64,000 nt of DNA from Opitutia bacterium. Its GTDB lineage: Bacteria > Verrucomicrobiota > Verrucomicrobiia > Opitutales > Opitutaceae. Of the stretch, positions 8,024 to 14,710 are shown one piece after another (positions within the stretch are counted from its first letter, which is position 1; the number at the start of each line of letters is the position of its first letter). The DNA is taken from assembly GCA_016187945.1 (NCBI GenBank), contig JACPIT010000005.1:1178001-1242000 (forward strand). Reading direction: 5' to 3'. Under the pieces are notes generated by a model. That model was not told the DNA's origin. It ran no database searches and saw only the letters and a program-made list of their open reading frames with translations. A program made the translations under genes and the position numbers.

Positions 8024-9685
8024 TCAGAGCGGATGGTCGACCGAGCCGGCGAGCATGAGGCTCGAGTAGGGCAGCTCGGCGTGCACGCGCCACGCGTCGC
8101 CGACGCTGGGGCCGTAGATGATTTTGCCGCCGAGTTCGGTGATGCGGCGCTCGATGTTGCGGAGACCGTTGCCCTGACCCTTCGCGGGCGAGGAGGGCAG
8201 GACGCCGTTGTTGAACCACTCGAGGAGGAGGATGCCTTTGGCGGAGGCGAGGTGCAGCGAGGCTTCGGTGGGGCGCGCGTGACGCAGAGCGTTGCTGGCG
8301 AGTTCGCGGCAGATGAAGTAGAGCTGCGTCTGCGCGTCGCGCGAGAGGCCGTCGAGCGCGCCGTCGGCGACGCGCAGCTCGAAGGCGCAGCGGGCGAATT
8401 GCTGCATGTGGCGTTCGACGCGGGCGAGCGCGGTCTCGAGGTCGCGCTCGCGCAACTCGTCCGGTTCGAGGTCGAGGATGAGGTTGCGGAGGTCGGACGA
8501 CGCCTGCTGCAGCATGGCGTTGACGGCGGCGATCTGCTCGGGGCGTGCGGCGACGCCCTGCTCCGCGGCGGTTTGCACGGCGGCGAGTTGGAGGCCGGCG
8601 GCGTAGATCGATTGGATCGGCCCATCGTGGATGTTGCCGGCGAGTCGAATGCGGAGCGCTTCGTTGGCCTCGGCGTCGCGTTTCGCGGAGTCGGGGTGCG
8701 CGCGCTCGAGTTGGCGGCGCATTTCCTCCTCGAGCATGCGGCCCCAGCGGAGCTGGCCGGCGATGAGGCGGGCGATTTCGCCGAACTCCGTGCGCGCGGC
8801 GAGCAGGCCGGTGAGATGCGTGGGCACACGGCTCTCGAGGCTGCGCGTGATCTGGCCGAGCGGGCGCAGCACGAGAAACGCGACGACGCCGACCACGATC
8901 GCGATCGCGGCCACGGCGCCGATGCTGACGTAGATCACGCGCCGGATGAACGCCTGGCGCGCAGCCTCGATGAGCTCGAAGTTGAAGCGCGCGTCGAGCT
9001 GCACGAGCGGCTGGCCGTCGAGGCCTTGCAACGTGCGGCGGAAATCGTGCACGGCTCCCGCGCTGGGCAGAACGGTGTCGACGGGATGCAGCGTGATGCG
9101 CGCGCCGACGATCGTGTTGAGTTGAGAGAGCCATTGCTCGTCCCAGCGACGACCGAGCAGCAGGTAGCCGCGGACGGGCGTCTGGTGCCGCCAGAATTTC
9201 GCATCCTGAATCGCGGCGCCGAAAATTTCCCACAGCGTGCCGTCGACGAGCGTGAAGTAGCGGAACGTGTAGCGGTCGCCGATGGCTTTGCGCAACACGG
9301 CGGCGCTCGGGAACGGCACGGCGGGGCGGCGGTAGTCTTTGTCGATCGTGTGGAGGAGCGCGAGGTTGGCGTCGAGCACCCAGACCGCGTCGCCGCCGTT
9401 CGGGATGCCGACGATGTTGTCGACGTTGCCGGAGGCCCACTGCTCGTCGGGCTTGTCCATGAATTTAACCATGTCGTCCCACCACGCGTAGCTGGAGACG
9501 AGCGATTCGAGGCCGGAGCCCTGGATGTTCGTTGCAGTATCGATGCGCGCGGCGCGCTCGGTGCCGAGATCGCGCATGAGGCCGTGGATTTCGTCGCGGC
9601 CCTGCTCGAGCACGATCCAATAAAGCGCGCCAAAGCCGGCACAAACGAGCAAAGTGACGAGCGCGAGGCGGCTGAGGAGGTTCAT
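8024..9685 (-). CDS. CHASE4-type sensor histidine kinase
   Basis: 553 residues. An N-terminal membrane segment (about 5-25) is followed by a periplasmic sensor with a CHASE4 look (SYAWWDDMVKFM, WVLDANLALLHT), a second membrane segment (about 262-285, GAVAAIAIVVGVVAFLV), a HAMP-like linker, a HisKA_3 dimerisation/phosphoacceptor region with the His in GNIHDGPIQS (about 351), and a HATPase with the N-box ELASNALRHA and G-box GQGNGLRNIE. This is the NarX/DegS type, which normally phosphorylates a NarL-type regulator; none is adjacent, so its partner is elsewhere. The start is the ATG of MNLLSR; an in-frame extension upstream is rejected as it precedes the signal anchor. Confidence 0.88.
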   Translation of the reverse strand: MNLLSRLALVTLLVCAGFGALYWIVLEQGRDEIHGLMRDLGTERAARIDTATNIQGSGLESLVSSYAWWDDMVKFMDKPDEQWASGNVDNIVGIPNGGDAVWVLDANLALLHTIDKDYRRPAVPFPSAAVLRKAIGDRYTFRYFTLVDGTLWEIFGAAIQDAKFWRHQTPVRGYLLLGRRWDEQWLSQLNTIVGARITLHPVDTVLPSAGAVHDFRRTLQGLDGQPLVQLDARFNFELIEAARQAFIRRVIYVSIGAVAAIAIVVGVVAFLVLRPLGQITRSLESRVPTHLTGLLAARTEFGEIARLIAGQLRWGRMLEEEMRRQLERAHPDSAKRDAEANEALRIRLAGNIHDGPIQSIYAAGLQLAAVQTAAEQGVAARPEQIAAVNAMLQQASSDLRNLILDLEPDELRERDLETALARVERHMQQFARCAFELRVADGALDGLSRDAQTQLYFICRELASNALRHARPTEASLHLASAKGILLLEWFNNGVLPSSPAKGQGNGLRNIERRITELGGKIIYGPSVGDAWRVHAELPYSSLMLAGSVDHPL

Positions 9686-9751
9686 CGGGGTGACCGCGGG
9701 CAGGCTACGAGCGCACGCGGGCGGGTCAATGCGTGCGTGCGCGCGGGTCGG

Positions 9752-9833
9752 GTAGGGCAAGTCGTCCCGACGAGCCGCACCCGGTGAAAGTGACGCGGCG
9801 AACGAGCGGCTCGTCGGGGACGACTCGCCCTAC
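9752..9833. repeat. Paired inverted REP elements (BIME-like)
   Basis: A GTAG-headed copy (9752-9777, GTAGGGCAAGTCGTCCC start) and an inverted copy ending GACGACTCGCCCTAC (about 9807-9833) lie in the 149-base gap. The second ends two bases before the stop codon of the FAH-family gene. The same hairpin family occurs at 1990-2014 and 31778-31803. Confidence 0.78.
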
Positions 9834-9834
9834 C

Positions 9835-10626
9835 TCACTCGACCGGATTGCTCAGCGTGCCGATGCCTTCGATCTCGACCGCGATGGTGTCGCCGCGCTG
9901 CAGCCAGACGGGCGGCTGACGCGCGAAACCCACGCCCTCGGGCGTGCCGGTGAGGATGAGCGTGCCGGCGGGCAGCGTTTTGTCGGCGGTGAGAAATTCG
10001 ATCAGCGTCGGCACGTCGAAGATCATGTCGGACGTGTTCGAGTCCTGCATGATCTGGCCGTTGAGGATCGAGCGGATGCGGAGTGCGTTCGGGTTCTTCA
10101 ACTCGGCGGGCGTCACGAGCACGGGGCCGAGCGGGCAAAACGTATCGAAGCTCTTCGCGTGGTTCCACTGGCCGCCGCCGAAGTCGCGCTGCCAGTCGCG
10201 CGCGCTCACGTCGTTGGCGCAGGTGTAGCCGAGGATGTAGTCGAACGCGTCGGCGCGTGCGACGTTGCGCGCTTCCTTTTTCAACACGATCGCCAGTTCC
10301 GCCTCGTAGTCGACGCGCTCGCTGGTCTGGATGGCGGGGAGGCGTATCGGATCGCCGGGGCTTTGCACGGCGCCGGGCAGTTTCATGAACCACATCGGCC
10401 GCTCCGGCGGCGGGCGTTTGCCCTCGGCGGCGTGCTTCGCGTAGTTGAGGCCGATGCAGACGATCGTGGTCGGCGCGACGGGCGCGAGCAGCTTGCCGAG
10501 CGGCACGGAGCGCTCGGTCGGGCGGCAGTAGCCGAACACATCGCCTTCGATCAGGCGCGCGGAGCCGTCGGGTTGCAGCGCGGCGTAGGCGGGGCCGGCG
10601 GGCGTGAGGTGACGGATGATTTTCAT
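9835..10626 (-). CDS. Fumarylacetoacetate hydrolase family protein
   Basis: 263 residues, a typical length for the FAH/MhpD-like family that cleaves or isomerises beta-diketo and 2-hydroxy-dienoate compounds with a divalent metal. Family landmarks are CIGLNYAKHAAE near the start of the core, the metal-ligand region VDYEAELAIVL, TCANDVSARDWQ, KSFDTFCPLGP and GTPEGVGF near the end. The N-terminal 50 residues form the small lid-like domain. The start codon is the ATG at 10626, inside TTTCAT. No pathway neighbour is present, so the physiological substrate (homogentisate, catechol meta-cleavage, or oxaloacetate decarboxylase activity) cannot be chosen. Confidence 0.88.
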   Translation of the reverse strand: MKIIRHLTPAGPAYAALQPDGSARLIEGDVFGYCRPTERSVPLGKLLAPVAPTTIVCIGLNYAKHAAEGKRPPPERPMWFMKLPGAVQSPGDPIRLPAIQTSERVDYEAELAIVLKKEARNVARADAFDYILGYTCANDVSARDWQRDFGGGQWNHAKSFDTFCPLGPVLVTPAELKNPNALRIRSILNGQIMQDSNTSDMIFDVPTLIEFLTADKTLPAGTLILTGTPEGVGFARQPPVWLQRGDTIAVEIEGIGTLSNPVE

Positions 10627-10639
10627 CTGCGCTCAAGGT

Positions 10640-10780
10640 GAACCACAGAACACCCGGAAGACACAGAAGAAATTCTCAGCGCGCACAAGATAGCCGCCGG
10701 GAATGGGAGAGCGTTTCCGCGTCCGAATCCGTCTACAGCGCAGGCGGCGCGCTTCTGTGTCTGCCGTGTTTTCTGTGGTT
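10640..10780. repeat. Fold-back of ACCACAGAA-type repeats
   Basis: Left arm 10640-10668 and right arm 10751-10780 are imperfect inverted copies (AACCACAGAA... against ...TTCTGTGGTT) about 29 bp long, so the 141-bp unit can fold on itself. The A-rich arms resemble the CACGAAACACACGA repeats at 4424 and 5162. It sits between the divergent FAH-family and Gre-type genes and could contain their promoters. Confidence 0.6.
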
Positions 10781-10895
10781 CCGTGGACGGAATGAAAACA
10801 GCGCGGCTTGCCTTTCGTTCCGCCACTCGCTCACTCGGCGGCGTATGGCCCCGCCGCGCCGCAAAAATATATTCCGCCTCGCTCCGCCGCCGCCG

Positions 10896-11465
10896 ATGAC
10901 GATCTACGTGCGCCGCGGCTTCCTGCGCGTGCTCACGGAAGAGTTCGAAGCGCTGAAGGTGAAACGCGCCGCGCTCGTCGAAGACAAGGTCGAGGCGCAC
11001 AGCCAAGGCGACCTGCGCGAGAATTTCGGATTCAAGGCCGCGAAGGACGCGATCCGCGCCGTCGACCGCAAGATGGACGACCTCGACCGCTTTTATCGTC
11101 GCAACACCTTCATCGAGGTCGATCCGGCCGCGTGGCTGACGAAGCCCACCGACTTCGTCCAACTCGGCCACGTGATCAAAATCGAGAAGCAAGACGTCGG
11201 CGCGAAGCGGAAGGACAGTTTCAAGTTCCTCGTCGCGACCTACGGCGAGACCGCGACCGACGCGGACAGCGGCATCGAGTGTCTCCCGCACAACTCCCCG
11301 CTCGCCGCCGCCCTGCTCGGCCTCACCGTCGGCAAACCGACGCAAGTGCAGCTCCCCGCCGGGCCGGCGATCCTCACCGTCCTCTCAATCCGCAACCCGA
11401 CGCAACCCGAACTCGACCGCCTGCTCGCCGAGATCAAGGCGCCGGAGATGGAGAGCGAGGAGTAG
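10896..11465 (+). CDS. GreA/GreB family transcription factor
   Basis: 189 residues. Gre factors enter the RNA polymerase secondary channel and stimulate transcript cleavage in backtracked complexes. The N-terminal coiled coil is recognisable (EEFEALKVKRAALVEDKVE, then HSQGDLRENFGFKAAKDA, comparable to the GDLSEN tip of GreA with its acidic pair), and the C-terminal FKBP-like domain contains SPLAAALLGLTVGKPTQVQLPAG. It is about 30 residues longer than GreA, with the extra length in the linker and C-terminus. I chose ATG 10896 (MTIYVRR); an in-frame ATG at 10845 would add 17 proline/arginine-rich residues and is possible. Whether it cleaves transcripts or competes for the channel is undetermined. 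Confidence 0.8.
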   Translation: MTIYVRRGFLRVLTEEFEALKVKRAALVEDKVEAHSQGDLRENFGFKAAKDAIRAVDRKMDDLDRFYRRNTFIEVDPAAWLTKPTDFVQLGHVIKIEKQDVGAKRKDSFKFLVATYGETATDADSGIECLPHNSPLAAALLGLTVGKPTQVQLPAGPAILTVLSIRNPTQPELDRLLAEIKAPEMESEE

Positions 11466-11490
11466 TGCGCGGCTTTTTTGCTGGGAGGTT

Positions 11491-11702
11491 TTACCACTAA
11501 TGCTCCGCCTAACGGCTACGCTTGGTAGTCCCCTCCGCCTAATCGGCTCCGGTGTGGGTTCCGGGGAGCGGCTAATCGCCGCTTGGATAAATGTCTGGTT
11601 TCCCAGTCGGCGATTAGCCGATCCCCGAAGCTTTCCGGGCGGAGCCGATTAGGCAAAGCCGCACTAAGTAGCATCGCCGTTAGGCGATGCATCAGTGGTT
11701 AA
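11491..11702. repeat. 210-nt imperfect fold-back element
   Basis: The whole unit pairs with itself. Outer arms TACCACTAATGC and GCATCAGTGGTTA, then GCCTAACGGC (11507-11516) against GCCGTTAGGC (11676-11685, perfect), then CCTAATCGGCTCCG against CGGAGCCGATTAGG, then a GGCTAATCGCCG arm against CGGCGATTAGCC, with a loop near ATAAATGTCTGG. No open frame of interest lies inside. It could be a MITE-like element or a long structured transcript. The GCCTAAC/GTTAGGC pair recalls attC core boxes, but no integron context is visible. Confidence 0.7.
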
Positions 11703-12340
11703 GACGGAACGAGACCGCCTCCGGAGCTTCGATGTATGCCGTCGCCCGCACTGCTGACGGAAATCGGCCGCCTGCTGGGAAAACTGGACTGAATTGGTCG
11801 AGGCAGGCCCGACGCCTGCGCGATGCCGAAGCACTGGCCACAAGAAGCGCGAAGAGTGCAAACCCGGGGAACCGACTCAGTCGAGCTGCGCATCGACACG
11901 AGGGAACGCAAAAGGGTGTCGCACCGGTCTCGCCGCCGGTTGACTCCTCCCCGGTTTCCGTCCTCCCGCCGGCAATTCTTGAACAGGTTGTTCAAGAATT
12001 GCTCTCGGTGGTTCCTTGGGGCCCCACGTGGAGTTGCCGAAAAAGGAAAAACGCCCCGCTGCGCGGCTCTATTATCTCCACGCTGTCGCCCGGTTCGACT
12101 GGTCGCGGCAGTAGCGGCGGCTACCAGTCGGCCTGATCGGAGTTGGCCACAAAAAGCGCAAAGAGCGCAAAAATCGGAACCGACGCACTGCGGCGGCCGC
12201 GAGCAGGCTGCTCCGTCCTCCTGGCGAATACAGCTATGTCCGAACGATAGAGGCGGACCGACTGCGCCAGGCCGATTGTGCACCGATGGCATCCCTGGCC
12301 ATTGTCACTTATTACGTGACAATCGCCGCGGGGCGGCCGC
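11703..12340. other. Non-coding gap with small repeats
   Basis: No gene is supported. It contains two direct copies of a GGCCACAA-A-AGCGC-AAGAG-GC string (11836-11862 and 12145-12173), a perfect 13-bp palindrome CAATTCTTGAACA with a GGT loop (about 11973-12001), and an 8-bp hairpin ATTGTCAC/GTGACAAT (12301-12323) just past the XRE gene stop. The short open frames here have no coding character. Confidence 0.5.
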
Positions 12341-12667
12341 TCACTTTAATTTTGCAGCGGTGCGACGCGCGGAAGTTGTGCTCACGCTTTTGCGACCGGA
12401 CGATTTCGTGGCGTATTTGCCTGCGCTCTCGGCGACGGCGGCGGGTGCGATTTCGAAATCCACGAGTTCGCGCAGCGTCACTCCGAGGGCGTCGGCCATT
12501 TTGATCAGCGTGGAGAGGCGGATGTCGAATTTCCGCCCGGCTTCGACCTGCTGGTAGTGCTTGTAGGAGAGGTCAGCACGCTCGGCGAAGGCCTCCTGCG
12601 TGAGGCCGTGGGCCTCGCGGAGTGCTCTGATGCGCGCCAACAGGCGCTTCGCCGTATCGTTTGCCAC
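12341..12667 (-). CDS. XRE-family HTH regulator
   Basis: 108 residues. An N-terminal Cro/CI-type helix-turn-helix occupies about 8-65 (ARIRALREAHGLTQEAFAERADLSYKH, then QQVEAGRKFDIRLSTLIKMADALG), followed by a short acidic stretch and a basic tail (KSSGRKSV, RRTAAKLK). It starts with GTG and is divergent from the type III methyltransferase across a 95-base gap that contains two direct GGTAGTG repeats, a plausible operator. The position recalls the small controller proteins that time restriction gene expression; that role is inferred from context only. Confidence 0.82.
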   Translation of the reverse strand: MANDTAKRLLARIRALREAHGLTQEAFAERADLSYKHYQQVEAGRKFDIRLSTLIKMADALGVTLRELVDFEIAPAAVAESAGKYATKSSGRKSVSTTSARRTAAKLK

Positions 12668-12711
12668 ACGCGAAGATAGCGGGACGCAGCGACTTCAGGC
12701 ACCCGGGCAAA

Positions 12712-12746
12712 GGTAGTGTTGGCTGGACACCCATGCAACGGTAGTG
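12712..12746. promoter_or_regulatory. Direct GGTAGTG repeats in divergent promoter region
   Basis: GGTAGTG occurs at 12712-12718 and 12740-12746, 28 bp apart, between the XRE gene and mod. A GGAGG ribosome-binding site follows at 12753-12757. The repeats are candidate sites for the XRE regulator; no footprint evidence exists. Confidence 0.35.
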
Positions 12747-12762
12747 AGAACTGGAGGTGTCC

Positions 12763-14709
12763 ATGGCCGACACTCCAAGTCCCCCGCCCGCCAGTCCTGT
12801 ATCCCGGTTTCCGCTGACCTCCTTGGACCCGCTGACGCCGCGCTTTGAGGAGCTGAAGACGCTTTTCCCGATGGCGGCGACGGACGGTCGATTCGATTGG
12901 GAGAAATTGCGCGCGCTCCTCGGCGAGCAAACGGCGAGCGGTCCGGAGCGCTACGGCCTTTCATGGGCCGGGAAGAGCGACGCGCTCAAGGTGCTGCGCC
13001 AACTCACCACTGCGACACTGCTCCCCGCGCCGTCCGAGTCGGAGAAGTGGGATCGCACCGGCAACGCGATCGTCGAGGGCGATAATCTCGAGGTGCTCAA
13101 GACGCTGCAGCACGCCTACCACGGCCAGGTGAAACTCATCTACATCGATCCGCCCTACAACACGGGCGGCGACTTCATCTACCCGGACGACTACGCCGAA
13201 GGCCTTGCCAGTTACCAGCGCTTCACCCGCCAGGTGAGCGAGGAAGGTCACAAGCTCACGACCAACGTCAACACGAGCGGCCGCTACCACTCACGCTGGC
13301 TCACGATGATGTATCCGCGGCTCTACCTCGCCCGGAATCTCCTGCGCGAGGACGGCGTCATCTTCGTCTCCATCGACGACCACGAAGTGCACAACCTGCG
13401 GCTCGTGATGGATGAGGTCTTCGGAGAGGAGAATTTTGTCGCTCAGATAACGGTTCAGACGAATCCGAAAGGCAGAGTCCTTGATCCTCATTTTGCGCGA
13501 ACGCACGACTTTGTCCTCGTCTATACGCGGGCCGCTTTAGAAGCGCAGCTCGGCATCCCAAAATCAAAAGAGGAAATCGAGACGGACTTCGATGAGAGCG
13601 ATGAGAGAGGGGTCTTCCGTTCACTCGAATTGCGAAACACGCACCGGCAGTTCGGAAAACATAACCGCCCCAAGCTTTGGTATCCGATTTTCGCGGACCC
13701 GACCGACGGATCGGTGACCTTGGATTCAACACCGAAGCATAAAGTCGAAATCTGGCCGCTTTGGGACGACGGCTTCGAAGGATGTTGGACGTGGGGGCAG
13801 GTCAAGGTGAGAGGTGAAGCGTATGACCTTTACGCCAGAGAAGTCGGAGGCAGATGGAAGGTCTATCGTAAGGCGCGGGCGGTCGACGAAGATGGCGCCG
13901 TGGTGAGACGGAAGCTCAAGACAATGTTCATCGAGCGTTTCTTTCACACGGAGAAAGGGCAGCAAGCGTTCGACGAGTTGATGGGACAGGGCCTATTCCA
14001 AGCGCCGAAACCGGTCGGACTCGTTCAGACTCTTCTCCGGCTCGGGTCACCCGACGATCTCATCCTCGATTTCTTCGCCGGCAGCGGCACGACCGCACAG
14101 GCCGTGCTGGAGTTGAATCTCGAGGACGGCGGCAATCGGAAGTTCATCCTCGTTCAGTTGCCCGAGCCTACGGGGCGCGAGGATTTTCCGACGATTTCTG
14201 AAATCACCAAGGAGCGGGTGCGCCGGGTGATTCGTCGGATCGAGAAGGAACGCGCCGGCCAGCTCGAACTTTCATCGGGCGCGCCATCCGTCGACCTCGG
14301 ATTCAAAGTCTTCAAGCTGGCCGCGAGCAATTTTTCGGTCTGGGATCCGGCCCTGGCGCCGATGCAACCGGATCAGCTCGCCGCGCAATGGCAGCTTACG
14401 GCGGACAACGTCCGGGCCGATGCGCAGGAGCAGGCGCTGCTCTACGAGCTGATGCTCAAGTGCGGCTTGCCGCTCTCCTCTCCCGTCGAAACGGCGGACG
14501 CGGCCGGCTCCATCGCATACCGGCTCGACGAAGGCCGACTGGTGATTTGCCTCGCTCGCGAGGTGACGCAGGAGGCGTTGCGCGCGATGATCGCGTTGCG
14601 GCCGCAGTCGCTCCTCTGTCTCGACATCGGCTTCAAGGGAAACGATGCGCTCAAAGTGAACGCGCAGCTCGAGTGTCAGAGTCACGGCATCCAGTTCCGC
14701 ACCGCCTGA
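12763..14709 (+). CDS. mod: Type III restriction-modification methyltransferase (Mod)
   Basis: 648 residues. It modifies adenine in the recognition sequence and gives specificity to the type III complex. The N6-adenine methyltransferase catalytic motif is IDPPYNTGGDFIYPDDYAEG with DPPY at about residue 128, and the AdoMet motif FFAGSGTTAQAV follows at about 443, the beta-class order. Between them lies the target recognition region (about 220-400). The ATG at 12763 is preferred to the GTG at 12757, because GGAGG is five bases upstream of the ATG. It is followed after one base by res. GC content sampled from a few lines is about 50-58%, below neighbouring housekeeping genes, which fits transfer. 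Confidence 0.92.
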   Translation: MADTPSPPPASPVSRFPLTSLDPLTPRFEELKTLFPMAATDGRFDWEKLRALLGEQTASGPERYGLSWAGKSDALKVLRQLTTATLLPAPSESEKWDRTGNAIVEGDNLEVLKTLQHAYHGQVKLIYIDPPYNTGGDFIYPDDYAEGLASYQRFTRQVSEEGHKLTTNVNTSGRYHSRWLTMMYPRLYLARNLLREDGVIFVSIDDHEVHNLRLVMDEVFGEENFVAQITVQTNPKGRVLDPHFARTHDFVLVYTRAALEAQLGIPKSKEEIETDFDESDERGVFRSLELRNTHRQFGKHNRPKLWYPIFADPTDGSVTLDSTPKHKVEIWPLWDDGFEGCWTWGQVKVRGEAYDLYAREVGGRWKVYRKARAVDEDGAVVRRKLKTMFIERFFHTEKGQQAFDELMGQGLFQAPKPVGLVQTLLRLGSPDDLILDFFAGSGTTAQAVLELNLEDGGNRKFILVQLPEPTGREDFPTISEITKERVRRVIRRIEKERAGQLELSSGAPSVDLGFKVFKLAASNFSVWDPALAPMQPDQLAAQWQLTADNVRADAQEQALLYELMLKCGLPLSSPVETADAAGSIAYRLDEGRLVICLAREVTQEALRAMIALRPQSLLCLDIGFKGNDALKVNAQLECQSHGIQFRTA

Positions 14710-14710
14710 C

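Noticed and set aside
11507-11685. Integron attC site
   Set aside because: GCCTAAC/GTTAGGC boxes are present, but the whole 210 nt is palindromic, there is no cassette array and no integrase.
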